Shown here: positions 43,045 through 54,604 of the stretch, one piece after another
How positions within the stretch are numbered: position 1 is the first letter of the stretch
Layout: the number at the start of each line of letters is the position of its first letter
Assembly: GCF_030817415.1 (NCBI RefSeq)
Contig: NZ_JAUSZI010000002.1
Location: forward strand, 9,424,001 to 9,488,000
Reading direction: 5' to 3'
Length of the DNA stretch: 64,000 nucleotides
DNA from: Streptomyces umbrinus
GTDB lineage: Bacteria > Actinomycetota > Actinomycetes > Streptomycetales > Streptomycetaceae
The notes under the pieces: generated by a model
What the model was told of the DNA's origin: nothing
Seen by the model: only the letters and a program-made list of their open reading frames with translations
Database searches by the model: none
Translations under genes and position numbers: made by a program

Positions 43045-43542
43045 GTGAGTCTCGTGACCCTCCTCCCGTTCATCGTGCTCATCGGGGCCATGTTCCTGAT
43101 GACCCGGTCGGCCAAGAAGAAGCAGAATGCGGCTGCGCAGATGCGCAACGACATGCAGCCCGGCTCCGGCGTCCGCACGATCGGTGGCATGTACGCAACG
43201 GTGAAGGAGGTCAACGAGGACACGGTCCTCCTTGACGCAGGCCCGGGCGTCGACCTGCTCTTCGCGAAGAACGCGATCGGGGCGGTCCTCAGCGACGACG
43301 AGTACAACCGCCTCGTTCACGGCATCGAGCACGACCTCAAGGAAGACGAGTCCGTCGTCCCGGACGACGCCTCCTCCCTCACCGAGACCGACGAGCCCGC
43401 CGACGCTTCCGACGACAAGCCCATCGACCTCGGCAAGAAGGACGCGGCCGACGAGCCCGTCGAGGAGTCCGCCGACGCGGAGCCGAAGAAGGCCGATGAG
43501 GCTGACCTGAAGAAGTCCGACGGCGAGTCCGACGCGAAGTAG
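43045..43542 (+). CDS. yajC: Preprotein translocase accessory subunit YajC
   Basis: This 165-residue protein has one N-terminal span (LVTLLPFIVLIGAMFLMTR) and the conserved KKQ...MRNDMQPGSGVRTIGGMYATVKEV region that defines YajC. The C-terminus is extended by about 75 acidic/Lys residues (EDESVVPDDAS, PADASDDKP), which is typical of actinobacteria. The GTG at 43045 follows GGAAG. It is the first of the yajC-secD-secF set. Confidence 0.93.
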   Translation: MSLVTLLPFIVLIGAMFLMTRSAKKKQNAAAQMRNDMQPGSGVRTIGGMYATVKEVNEDTVLLDAGPGVDLLFAKNAIGAVLSDDEYNRLVHGIEHDLKEDESVVPDDASSLTETDEPADASDDKPIDLGKKDAADEPVEESADAEPKKADEADLKKSDGESDAK

Positions 43543-43548
43543 TCATGA

Positions 43549-43591
43549 CCGGGGACCGCGGAGTGCGCCGCTCGCGCGCCGCGGTCCCCGG
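43549..43591 (+). terminator. Strong hairpin between yajC and secD
   Basis: The arms 43549-43561 and 43579-43591 are exact 13-bp reverse complements with a 17-base loop. It lies 7 bases after the yajC stop and about 90 bases before secD, inside what is usually one transcript. It could attenuate or be a processing site. Confidence 0.65.
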
Positions 43592-43683
43592 GACGTGTGG
43601 CTTCGCACGGAATCTCGACACCATTCATGCCCGTCCGCGCAGGTACTTCGGTAACCGGGCGGACGAAGAGGGAGAACGAGAAG

Positions 43684-45453
43684 GTGGCAGCACCTAAGAA
43701 GGGCCGACAGGGCACCCAGGGCAGGCCGGGGCGCACCTTGGCCCTGATCCTGATCGCCATCGTGGCGCTCACCGGCGGCATGTTCGCCTCCGGACACACG
43801 ACGCCGCGCCTCGGCATCGACCTCGCCGGCGGTACGAGCATCACGCTCCAGGCGAAGAACGAGCCGGGCCAGAAGAACGCGATCAACCCGACCAACATGA
43901 ACACCGCGGTCGACATCATGAACCGCCGTGTCAACGGTCTGGGCGTCACCGAAGCGGAGGTGCAGACCCAGGGCGACAGCAACATCATCGTCAACATCCC
44001 CAAGGGCACCAACTCCGAGCAGGCCCGGGAACAGGTCGGCACCACCGCCAAGCTCTACTTCCGTCCCGTCCTGACCACCGAGGTCTCCGGTGGGGACCCG
44101 GCGGCCAGCCCCTCGCCGAGCGCCTCCAGCAGCGCCTCCACGGGTTCGGACAAGGACAGCGACAAGGACAAGGCCACCGACAAGGCCACCTCGTCCTCGT
44201 CGCCCTCCACGCCCCCCTCGGCCACCTCCAGCACGCAGGGCCGTGCGGTCACCGACGCGCTGAAGGCCGACCCCACCCCGTCCGGGAGCGGTTCCCCTTC
44301 GTCCAGCCCGTCCGCCTCGCCGTCCGCGAGCACCGACCCGGCGACCGCCAAGCTCCAGGCGGAGTACACCGCGCTCGACTGCTCCAAGAAGACGGTCCGC
44401 GCGAAGGCCGGTGACGGCGTCAAGGCCTCCGACCCGACCGTCGCCTGTGGTCAGAACTCCCAGGGCCAGTGGCAGAAGTACATCCTCGGCCCGGCCGAGG
44501 TCGAGGGCACCGACGTCGACAAGGCCTCGGCCCTGTTCGACACCCAGGGTGCCGCGGGCTGGAAGGTCACCATGGACTTCACGTCCAAGGGAGCCAAGAA
44601 GTTCGCGAGCATCACGGGCAAGCTGGCGCAGAACCAGTCCCCGCAGAACCAGTTCGCCATCGTCCTCGACGGCGAGGTCGTCTCCGACCCGTTCGTCAGC
44701 CAGGCGCTGACCGGCGGCAGCGCGGAGATCTCCGGCAGCTTCAAGCAGCAGGAGGCCGAGGACCTGGCCAACATGCTGTCGTACGGCGCGCTGCCGCTCA
44801 CCTTCACGGAAGCGAGCGTCACCACCGTGACCGCCGCGCTCGGCGGCGAGCAGCTGGAGGCCGGTCTGATCGCCGGTGCCATCGGTCTGGCGCTGGTCAT
44901 CATCTACCTGGTGGCCTACTACCGGGGTCTGTCGCTCATCGCCATCGCGTCGCTGCTGGTCTCCGCGGTCATGACCTACGTGATCATGTCGCTGCTCGGC
45001 CCGGCCATCGGCTTCGCCCTGAACCTGCCGGCGGTCTGCGGCGCCATCGTGGCCATCGGCATCACGGCGGACTCGTTCATCGTGTTCTTCGAACGCATCC
45101 GTGACGAGATCCGTGAGGGCCGTACGCTGCGGCCCGCGGTCGAGCGCGGCTGGCCGCGCGCCCGGCGCACCATCCTGGTCTCCGACTTCGTGTCGTTCCT
45201 CGCCGCGGCCGTGCTCTTCGTCGTCACGGTCGGCAAGGTCCAGGGCTTCGCGTTCACGCTGGGGCTGACCACCCTGCTCGACGTGGTCGTCGTCTTCTTC
45301 TTCACCAAGCCGCTGATGACGATCCTCGCCCGCAAGAAGTTCTTCGCGGAGGGCCACAGCTGGTCCGGCCTCGACCCGAAGCGACTGGGCGTCCAGCCGC
45401 CGCTGCGCCGCACCCGTCGCGTGTCCGCTCCCGTCGACACGAAGGAGGCCTGA
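43684..45453 (+). CDS. secD: Protein-export membrane protein SecD
   Basis: This 589-residue subunit uses the proton motive force to pull preproteins through SecYEG. It has a first span (LALILIAIVALTGGMFA), a large periplasmic P1 region, and five spans at the C-terminus (for example AIGLALVIIYLVAYYRGLSLIAIASLL and TADSFIVFFERIRDE). The D1 (LGIDLAGG) and the later FTSKGAKKF motifs are present. A low-complexity Ser/Pro/Asp/Lys segment of about 85 residues lies within P1 (starting near residue 142). The GTG at 43684 is used because earlier frame residues are not conserved. Confidence 0.95.
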   Translation: MAAPKKGRQGTQGRPGRTLALILIAIVALTGGMFASGHTTPRLGIDLAGGTSITLQAKNEPGQKNAINPTNMNTAVDIMNRRVNGLGVTEAEVQTQGDSNIIVNIPKGTNSEQAREQVGTTAKLYFRPVLTTEVSGGDPAASPSPSASSSASTGSDKDSDKDKATDKATSSSSPSTPPSATSSTQGRAVTDALKADPTPSGSGSPSSSPSASPSASTDPATAKLQAEYTALDCSKKTVRAKAGDGVKASDPTVACGQNSQGQWQKYILGPAEVEGTDVDKASALFDTQGAAGWKVTMDFTSKGAKKFASITGKLAQNQSPQNQFAIVLDGEVVSDPFVSQALTGGSAEISGSFKQQEAEDLANMLSYGALPLTFTEASVTTVTAALGGEQLEAGLIAGAIGLALVIIYLVAYYRGLSLIAIASLLVSAVMTYVIMSLLGPAIGFALNLPAVCGAIVAIGITADSFIVFFERIRDEIREGRTLRPAVERGWPRARRTILVSDFVSFLAAAVLFVVTVGKVQGFAFTLGLTTLLDVVVVFFFTKPLMTILARKKFFAEGHSWSGLDPKRLGVQPPLRRTRRVSAPVDTKEA

Positions 45454-45454
45454 G

Positions 45455-46582
45455 ATGTCGAAACTCGGCACCCTCGGCGCCCGGCTCCACCGCGGCGAGA
45501 TCGGCTACGACTTCGTCGGCAAGCGCAAGATCTGGTATGGCGTTTCGATCCTGATCACCATCACGGCCATCGTCGGCCTGGCGGTGCGAGGCCTGAACAT
45601 GGGCATCGAGTTCCAGGGCGGCGCCGTCTTCACCACCGAGAAGACCAGCATCTCGGTGAGCCAGGCCGAGACGTACGCGGAAGAGGCCTCCGGCCACGAC
45701 GCGATCGTCCAGAAGCTCGGCAACGGCGGACTGCGCATCCAGATCGCCGGCATCGACACCGGCAAGTCCGACCAGATCAAGCAGGAGCTCGCCAAGGACC
45801 TGAAGGTCGACGCGGAGAAGATCAACGCCGACCTGGTCGGCCCCAGCTGGGGTGATCAGGTCGCGAACAAGGCCTGGCAGGGCCTGGCGATCTTCCTGGT
45901 CCTGGTGGTGATCTATCTGGCGATCGCCTTCGAGTGGCGGATGGCCGTGGCCGCCCTCGTGGCGCTCATCCACGACATCACCATCACCGTCGGCGTCTAC
46001 GCCCTGGTCGGCTTCGAGGTCACCCCGGGCACGGTGATCGGTCTGCTGACGATCCTCGGTTACTCGCTCTACGACACCGTCGTCGTCTTCGACAGTCTCA
46101 AGGAGCAGACGAAGGACATCACCAAACAGACCCGCTGGACCTACAGCGAGATCGCGGACCGCTCGATCAACGGCACCCTGGTGCGTTCCATCAACACCAC
46201 GGTGGTCGCGCTGCTCCCGGTCGGCGGCCTGCTGTTCATCGGTGGCGGTGTGCTCGGCGCGGGCATGCTCAACGACATCTCGCTGTCGCTGTTCGTCGGC
46301 CTCGCGGCCGGTGCGTACTCCTCGATCTTCATCGCCACGCCGCTCGTCGCCGACCTCAAGGAGCGCGAGCCGCAGATGAAGGCCCTGCGGAAGCGCGTGC
46401 TCGCCAAGCGGGCCGCGGCCGCCGCGAAGGGCGAGTCCCTGGAGGCCCCGGTCGTCGACGAGCGCTACGACGAGGACGAGCCGGAGGACGCGACGCCCGC
46501 GGTCGTCGGACCGCGCGCCCAGCGTGCCCAGCCGTCGTCGCGCGGCAGGGGGCGCGGCCGGCCGTCGGGGAAGCGTCGATGA
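45455..46582 (+). CDS. secF: Protein-export membrane protein SecF
   Basis: This 375-residue partner of SecD has an N-terminal span, the conserved GIEFQGG motif and five C-terminal spans including ALIHDITITVGVYALVGFEV and TILGYSLYDTVVVFDSLKE. The C-terminus is extended by a basic Arg/Gln/Gly-rich tail. It begins one base after the secD stop and ends on an ATGA overlap with apt. Confidence 0.95.
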   Translation: MSKLGTLGARLHRGEIGYDFVGKRKIWYGVSILITITAIVGLAVRGLNMGIEFQGGAVFTTEKTSISVSQAETYAEEASGHDAIVQKLGNGGLRIQIAGIDTGKSDQIKQELAKDLKVDAEKINADLVGPSWGDQVANKAWQGLAIFLVLVVIYLAIAFEWRMAVAALVALIHDITITVGVYALVGFEVTPGTVIGLLTILGYSLYDTVVVFDSLKEQTKDITKQTRWTYSEIADRSINGTLVRSINTTVVALLPVGGLLFIGGGVLGAGMLNDISLSLFVGLAAGAYSSIFIATPLVADLKEREPQMKALRKRVLAKRAAAAAKGESLEAPVVDERYDEDEPEDATPAVVGPRAQRAQPSSRGRGRGRPSGKRR

Positions 46583-47118
46583 CCGGTATCGAAGAGCTGC
46601 TGCTCAGCCGTATCCGTGACGTCGCGGACTATCCGGAGCCGGGAGTGATGTTCAAGGACATCACCCCGCTCCTGGCAGACCCGGCGGCGTTCACGGCACT
46701 CACCGACGCGCTGGCCGAGATCAGCGTCCGCAGCGGCGCCACGAAGATCGTCGGCCTGGAGGCCCGCGGCTTCATCCTGGGCGCGCCCGTCGCGGTCCGC
46801 GCGGGGCTCGGCTTCATCCCCGTACGCAAGGCGGGCAAGCTCCCCGGAGCGACGCTCGGCCAGACGTACGACCTGGAGTACGGCTCCGCCGAGATCGAGG
46901 TGCACGCCGAGGACCTGAGCGCGGACGACCGCGTCATGGTCGTCGACGACGTCCTCGCCACCGGCGGCACCGCCGAGGCTTCCCTCCAGCTGATCCGCCG
47001 GGCCGGTGCCCGAGTCGCGGGTGTCGCCGTCCTCATGGAGCTCGGTTTCCTGGGCGGCCGCGCCCGGCTGGAGCCGTCCCTGGACGGAGCCCCGCTGGAG
47101 GCGCTGCTCAAGGTCTGA
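46579..47118 (+). CDS. apt: Adenine phosphoribosyltransferase
   Basis: This 179-residue type I phosphoribosyltransferase salvages adenine to AMP. The PRPP loop reads VMVVDDVLATGGTAEA at about residues 114-129, and the hood region YPEPGVMFKDITPLL is visible. The ATG at 46579 overlaps the secF stop. Conserved placement before relA links purine supply to (p)ppGpp metabolism in context only. A terminator follows at 47175-47201. Confidence 0.95.
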   Translation: MTGIEELLLSRIRDVADYPEPGVMFKDITPLLADPAAFTALTDALAEISVRSGATKIVGLEARGFILGAPVAVRAGLGFIPVRKAGKLPGATLGQTYDLEYGSAEIEVHAEDLSADDRVMVVDDVLATGGTAEASLQLIRRAGARVAGVAVLMELGFLGGRARLEPSLDGAPLEALLKV

Positions 47119-47174
47119 GCAACCCCTGGGGCGCCCGTACGACACGTCCTGGGCGCCTGTAGGACACCGCGGAG

Positions 47175-47201
47175 GCGGGCCCGGAGGAATCCGGTGCCCG
47201 C
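47175..47201 (+). terminator. Terminator between apt and relA
   Basis: GCGGGC-CCGGA pairs with TCCGG-T-GCCCGC around GGAA, with one bulged T. It would separate apt from the relA message. Confidence 0.7.
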
Positions 47202-47322
47202 TTCTCGCGTTTCTCCCGTAGAAGGCGGTCTCACCGGCCGAAGGCGAGTCCGGAGCCCAGGATCGCTACCATGGGGTCTCCGGAGCCTGACCGGGGACCC
47301 GGATCGCGCACGAGGAGTCCTC

Positions 47323-49848
<2,526 letters not shown>

Positions 49849-49871
49849 ACGGTCCGGCCACAAATCGGCCA

Positions 49872-49922
49872 CTACGTGGAGGGGGCTTCCGTACGAAACG
49901 TACGGAAGCCCCCTCCACGTAG
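49872..49922. terminator. Bidirectional terminator, 24-bp perfect stem
   Basis: The arms 49872-49895 and 49899-49922 are perfect reverse complements around AAA. It lies between the convergent relA and DUF349 genes. Confidence 0.9.
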
Positions 49923-49976
49923 AAGCGGAAAACCGTGGAAGGGCTCAGTGGCCCTGCCCCGGTGACCTCGGTGGCC

Positions 49977-51206
49977 TCAGCCGCCGAACTCCTGCAGACC
50001 CTTCAGAGCCTGCTCAAGGAGCGCCTGGCGGCCGTCGAGCTCCTTCTGGAGCTTGTCGGCCCGCGCGTTGTTGCCGGAGGACCGCGCCGACTCGATCTGG
50101 CCCTGCAGCTTGTCCACGGCCGCCTGGAGCTGACCGGTCAGACCCTCGGCACGCGCGCGTGCCTCCGGGTTCGTCCGGCGCCACTCGGCCTCCTCGGACT
50201 CCTGGAGCGCCCGCTCCACCGTGTGCATCCGGCCCTCGACCTTCGGGCGGGCGTCACGCGGCACATGGCCGATGGCCTCCCACCGCTCGTTGATCGAGCG
50301 GAAGGCGGCCCGCGCCGCCTTCAGGTCGTGCACCGGGAGGAGCTTCTCGGCCTCCTCGGCCAGCTCCTCCTTGAGCTTCAGGTTCTCCGTCTGCTCCGCG
50401 TCCCGCTCGGCGAAGACCGAGCTGCGCGCCGCGAAGAACACGTCCTGGGCACCGCGGAAGCGGTTCCACAGGTCGTCCTCGTGCTCGCGCTGGGCACGGC
50501 CCGCGGCCTTCCAGTCCGCCATCAGCTCGCGGTAGCGGGCGGCCGTCGGACCCCAGTCCGTCGAGGCGGACAGCGACTCGGCCTCCGCGACCAGCTTCTC
50601 CTTGGTCTTGCGGGCCTCCTCGCGCTGCGCGTCCAGCGACGCGAAGTGCGCCTTGCGGCGCTTGGAGAACGCCGAGCGCGCGTGCGAGAAGCGGTGCCAC
50701 AGCTCGTCGTCGGACTTCCGGTCGAGCCGCGGCAGACCCTTCCACGTGTCCACGAGCGCCCGCAGCCGCTCACCGGCGGCCCGCCACTGGTCGGACTGGG
50801 CCAGCTCCTCCGCCTCGACGACCAGCGCCTCCTTGGAGTGCCTGGCCTCGTCGGACTGCTTCGCCCGCTGCGCCTTGCGCTCCTCGCGGCGTGCCTCGAC
50901 CGTCTCGACGAGCTTGTCCAGCCGTACCTTCAGCGCGTCCAGATCCCCGACCGCGTGGTGGGCGTCCACCTGCTCGCGAATGTGGTCGATGGCGATCTGG
51001 GCGTCCTTCGCCGACAGGTCGGTGGTCTTCACTCGTCGTTCGAGGAGGCCGATCTCCACGACCAGGCCCTCGTACTTGCGCTCGAAGTAGGCCAGTGCCT
51101 CGTCGGGAGAACCGGCCTGCCAGGAACCGACGACCTGCTCGCCGTCGGCCGTACGCACGTACACGGTCCCCGTCTCGTCGACGCGGCCCCACGGGTCGCT
51201 GCTCAC
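49977..51206 (-). CDS. DUF349-domain coiled-coil protein
   Basis: This 409-residue, mostly helical protein contains three DUF349 repeats. Each has a core close to DELWHRFSHARSAFSKRR or DDLWNRFRGAQDVFFAARSS or an equivalent, separated by Lys/Glu-rich coiled coils. The N-terminal 40 residues (GRVDETGTVYVRTADGEQVVGSW) are a small beta region. The GTG at 51206 follows GGAGGAGG. The function is not established. It converges with relA, and its placement beside relA and the cyclophilin gene is conserved in streptomycetes. Confidence 0.9.
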   Translation of the reverse strand: MSSDPWGRVDETGTVYVRTADGEQVVGSWQAGSPDEALAYFERKYEGLVVEIGLLERRVKTTDLSAKDAQIAIDHIREQVDAHHAVGDLDALKVRLDKLVETVEARREERKAQRAKQSDEARHSKEALVVEAEELAQSDQWRAAGERLRALVDTWKGLPRLDRKSDDELWHRFSHARSAFSKRRKAHFASLDAQREEARKTKEKLVAEAESLSASTDWGPTAARYRELMADWKAAGRAQREHEDDLWNRFRGAQDVFFAARSSVFAERDAEQTENLKLKEELAEEAEKLLPVHDLKAARAAFRSINERWEAIGHVPRDARPKVEGRMHTVERALQESEEAEWRRTNPEARARAEGLTGQLQAAVDKLQGQIESARSSGNNARADKLQKELDGRQALLEQALKGLQEFGG

Positions 51207-51341
51207 AGCGCCTCCTCCACATGATGCCTGCGTGGGGCTGCTTTACCCCCGGGCATCGTCCACAGTTTCGTCACGGCCAACATAGGCGACCGGCGGGGCG
51301 GCTGTCCGCATCCCGCGCGACCGAAATTTCGCTGCTGGAGG

Positions 51342-52181
51342 TCAGGATTTCGTCACGGTCGCCTTGTCGATCACGACGGTCGCATTGGGTGCGCCGTCGC
51401 CCTGGCCAGTGCTCTCGCCGGCCTTGGCGATTTTCTCCATGACCTTCATACCCGATTCGGAAATAGTCCCGAACGGTGTGTAGTTGGCCGGCAACGGACT
51501 GTCCTGGTACACGAGGAAGAACTGGCTGCCGCCGGAGTTGCGGCCCTCCTTCGTCTGGGCGTTGTACTGGTTGGCCATCGCCACCGTGCCCGCCGGGTAC
51601 GTGTCGCCCTTGAGGCGCTTGTCCTTGAGGTTCTCGTCCGGAATCGTGTAGCCGGGGCCGCCCATGCCGGTGCCCTGCGGGTCGCCGCACTGCAGCACGA
51701 AGATGCCGTTCGTGGTCAGGCGGTGGCACTTGGTGTGGTCCAGATAGCCCTTGCCCACCAGGAAGTTGAACGAGTTCACGGTGTGCGGGGCCTTCGAGGC
51801 CGGCATGTCGATGTCTATCGTGCCGCAGGTCGTCTGCAGCTTCATCGTGTAGTCCGCCGACTTGTCGATGGTGATCGCCGGCTCCTTCTTGTAGCTCAGC
51901 GACTTCACCTTGCCCGCGGCGGCCTTCTCGCAGGGGTCCGGTGCCTTGCTGGGCGCGGAGGGGCTCGGGCTCGCCTCGGCGGCCGCGTCCGACTTGTTGT
52001 CGTCGTTCTTGAAGACCCCGGTCGCGTACGACACCACGCTGCCCACGACGACCACGCCGAGGACCGACGCGATCACCGCGTTGCGAGCGTGGGCCTTGCG
52101 CCGAGCGGACGTGCGCCGCTGCTGTTGCCGCAAGAACTTCTCCCGGGCGAGCTGACGCCGCCGCTGTTCCTGGGTGACCAC
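51342..52181 (-). CDS. Membrane-anchored cyclophilin-type peptidyl-prolyl isomerase
   Basis: This 279-residue protein has a basic N-terminus, one span at about 36-55 (VIASVLGVVVVGSVVSYATGV), a Ser/Pro/Asp-rich linker, and then a cyclophilin domain (about 110-279) with FNFLVGKGYLDHTKCHR, GGPGYTIPDENL and NSGGSQFFLVYQDSPLP. Cyclophilins assist cis-trans proline isomerisation, here outside the membrane. The GTG at 52181 has an AGGAG about 8 bases upstream. It is divergent from the metallo-hydrolase gene and stands next to relA, as in mycobacteria (ppiB). Confidence 0.94.
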   Translation of the reverse strand: MVTQEQRRRQLAREKFLRQQQRRTSARRKAHARNAVIASVLGVVVVGSVVSYATGVFKNDDNKSDAAAEASPSPSAPSKAPDPCEKAAAGKVKSLSYKKEPAITIDKSADYTMKLQTTCGTIDIDMPASKAPHTVNSFNFLVGKGYLDHTKCHRLTTNGIFVLQCGDPQGTGMGGPGYTIPDENLKDKRLKGDTYPAGTVAMANQYNAQTKEGRNSGGSQFFLVYQDSPLPANYTPFGTISESGMKVMEKIAKAGESTGQGDGAPNATVVIDKATVTKS

Positions 52182-52351
52182 CGGGTTATCTCCTCATGCG
52201 TCTCGTACGTCAGGTGGGACGCGTGCGTCTGTTGAGCCGACCGCCTGCGTGTGACCCGTACCGTATATGGGTTCGCTGTGGTTCCGGCAGCGCCGGTAGG
52301 CTCTGATCCACAGCCGGACCATTCCCCCGTACGACATACCGAAGGACGAAC

Positions 52352-53068
52352 GTGCTCATTGCCGGGTTCCCCGCCGGGGCCTGGGGCACCAACTGTTATC
52401 TGGTCGCCCCCGCCGCAGGCGAGGAGTGCGTGATCATCGACCCGGGCCATCAGGCCGCCCAGGGAGTCGAGGACACGCTGAAGAAGCATCGGCTCAAGCC
52501 CGTCGCGGTCGTCCTCACGCACGGCCACCTCGACCATGTCGCCTCGGTCGTCCCGGTGTGCGGCGCGCACGACGTGCCCGCGTGGATCCACCCCGAGGAC
52601 CGGTACATGATGAGCGACCCCGAGCGGGCACTCGGCCGTTCCATCGGGATGCCGCTGATGGGCGAGCTGACCATCGGGGAGCCGGACGACGTGAAGGAGC
52701 TGACGGACGGCGCCGCGCTGAAGCTGGCCGGCCTCGACTTCTCCGTCGCGCACGCGCCCGGCCATACGAAGGGGTCGGTGACGTTCCGGATGCCCGAGAC
52801 CACGGACATCCCGTCCGTGTTCTTCTCCGGGGATCTGCTCTTCGCCGGCTCCATCGGACGCACCGACCTGCCCGGCGGCTCCCACACCGAGATCCTCGAC
52901 TCGCTGGCCCGTGTGTGCCTGCCGCTCGACGACTCGACCGTGGTGCTGTCCGGCCACGGCCCCCAGACGACCATCGGCCAGGAGCGCGCCACCAACCCGT
53001 ACTTGCGGCAGGTGGCGGCGCCCGGCCCGGGAGCGGACCCGACCTCCGCTCCTCGACGAGGAATGTGA
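52352..53068 (+). CDS. MBL-fold metallo-hydrolase (glyoxalase II-like)
   Basis: This 238-residue protein has the metallo-beta-lactamase-fold metal motif THGHLDH at about 57-63, the Asp/His pattern [11 protein letters not shown], and [16 protein letters not shown]. It is of the hydroxyacylglutathione hydrolase type, but streptomycetes use mycothiol, so a mycothiol-linked thioester hydrolase is a reasonable guess. It starts with GTG at 52352 after GAAGGACG. It precedes hisS by 11 bases and is probably co-transcribed with it. Confidence 0.9.
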   Translation: MLIAGFPAGAWGTNCYLVAPAAGEECVIIDPGHQAAQGVEDTLKKHRLKPVAVVLTHGHLDHVASVVPVCGAHDVPAWIHPEDRYMMSDPERALGRSIGMPLMGELTIGEPDDVKELTDGAALKLAGLDFSVAHAPGHTKGSVTFRMPETTDIPSVFFSGDLLFAGSIGRTDLPGGSHTEILDSLARVCLPLDDSTVVLSGHGPQTTIGQERATNPYLRQVAAPGPGADPTSAPRRGM

Positions 53069-53079
53069 CGAGACTTCCC

Positions 53080-54342
53080 GTGAGCACCTTCAAGGCCCCC
53101 AAGGGCACGTACGACCTGATTCCGCCGGACAGCGCGACGTTCCTCGCGGTGCGCGAGGCGATCGCCGCGCCCCTGCGGAACTCCGGCTACGGATACATCG
53201 AGACGCCCGGATTCGAGAACGTCGAACTGTTCGCGCGCGGGGTCGGTGAGTCCACCGACATCGTCACGAAGGAGATGTACGCCTTCGAGACCAAGGGCGG
53301 CGACCAACTGGCGCTGCGCCCCGAGGGCACGGCCTCCGTGCTGCGCGCCGCCCTGGAAGCCAACCTGCACAAGGTGGGCAACCTCCCCGTCAAGCTCTGG
53401 TACTCGGGCTCGTACTACCGCTACGAGCGCCCCCAGAAGGGTCGTTACCGCCACTTCTCGCAGGTCGGCGCCGAGGCGATCGGGGCCGAGGACCCGGCCC
53501 TGGACGCCGAGTTGATCATCCTGGCCGACCAGGCGTACCGCTCGCTCGGGCTGCGGAACTTCCGGATCCTCCTCAACTCGCTGGGCGACCAGGAGTGCCG
53601 TCCCGTCTACCGGGCCGCGCTCCAGGACTTCCTGCGGGGGCTGGACCTGGACGAGGAGACGCTCCGGCGGGCCGAGATCAACCCGTTGCGGGTCCTGGAC
53701 GACAAGCGCGACGACGTCCAGAAGAAGCTGGTCGGGGCTCCCTTGCTGCGGGACTATCTCTGCGACGCGTGCAAGGCGTACCACGAGGAGGTGCGCGAGC
53801 TGATCACGGCCGCCGGTGTCTCCTTCGAGGACGATCCGAAGCTGGTCCGTGGGCTGGACTACTACACCCGCACCACCTTCGAGTTCGTGCACGACGGTCT
53901 CGGTTCGCAGTCCGCGGTCGGTGGCGGCGGTCGCTATGACGGCCTGTCCGAGATGATCGGTGGTCCTGCGCTGCCGTCCGTCGGGTGGGCTCTCGGGGTC
54001 GACCGTACGGTCCTCGCGCTGGAGGCCGAGGGCGTGTCCCTCGAACTTCCCGCGTCCACCAGTGTGTTCGCGGTGGCGCTCGGGGACGAGGCTCGACGGG
54101 TGCTCTTCCGGGTGGTGACCGAGTTGCGCCGGAACGGGGTCGCGGCCGACTTCTCCTACGGGGGCAAGGGGCTCAAGGGGGCCATGAAGAACGCCAACCG
54201 CAGTGGGGCCCGCTACACCGTCGTCGCCGGCGAGCGCGACCTCGCCGAAGGCGTCGTCCAGCTCAAGGACATGGAGTCCGGCGAGCAAGTGGCTGTGGGC
54301 GTGAACGAGATCGTGGCGGAACTGGAGTCGCGGCTCAGCTGA
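53080..54342 (+). CDS. hisS: Histidyl-tRNA synthetase
   Basis: This 420-residue class II synthetase charges tRNA-His. The landmarks are [11 protein letters not shown], the motif 2 region [16 protein letters not shown], the His-specific [15 protein letters not shown] motif, [16 protein letters not shown] and the C-terminal HGTP domain with [16 protein letters not shown]. The GTG at 53080 is 11 bases after the metallo-hydrolase stop. The gene is followed by a 260-base repeat-rich gap. Confidence 0.97.
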   Translation: MSTFKAPKGTYDLIPPDSATFLAVREAIAAPLRNSGYGYIETPGFENVELFARGVGESTDIVTKEMYAFETKGGDQLALRPEGTASVLRAALEANLHKVGNLPVKLWYSGSYYRYERPQKGRYRHFSQVGAEAIGAEDPALDAELIILADQAYRSLGLRNFRILLNSLGDQECRPVYRAALQDFLRGLDLDEETLRRAEINPLRVLDDKRDDVQKKLVGAPLLRDYLCDACKAYHEEVRELITAAGVSFEDDPKLVRGLDYYTRTTFEFVHDGLGSQSAVGGGGRYDGLSEMIGGPALPSVGWALGVDRTVLALEAEGVSLELPASTSVFAVALGDEARRVLFRVVTELRRNGVAADFSYGGKGLKGAMKNANRSGARYTVVAGERDLAEGVVQLKDMESGEQVAVGVNEIVAELESRLS

Positions 54343-54423
54343 GCGGTGGGCTGGGCTTGCGTTTTCTCGCCCCCGCCGCCCCTACCCGTCCCGTCCTTCT
54401 GGGGCTCTGCCCCAGACCCCGTT

Positions 54424-54475
54424 GTCGGGTGCGGGCCGGTGGGGGCTGGTCGCGCAGTTCCCCGCGCCCCTTGGG
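54424..54475. repeat. Interspersed GC-rich repeat after hisS
   Basis: This block reads GTCGGGTGCGGGCCGGTGGG then CTGGTCGCGCAGTTCCCCGCGCC and is another copy of the family at 12550-12590. Confidence 0.7.
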
Positions 54476-54536
54476 TGACTCAGCCTCTCCGGCGTTTGAG
54501 GAGCGGGGGTTCGGGGGCCGGCCCCCGAGTAGTGAC

Positions 54537-54578
54537 GATGGGGGTCCCCCCGCTCGAGCGAAGCCGAGAGTGGGGGAG
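54537..54578. repeat. 42-bp repeat, identical to an element inside the STAND gene
   Basis: The sequence is the exact reverse complement of 61128-61169 over 42 bases. It contains GGGGGTCCCCCC and a CTCGAGCGAAGCCGAG core. It lies just after GGCGTTTGAGGAGCGGGGGT, another common streptomycete intergenic motif. Confidence 0.85.
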
Positions 54579-54604
54579 GGTAGGGGCGGCGGGGGCGAGA
54601 ACCC

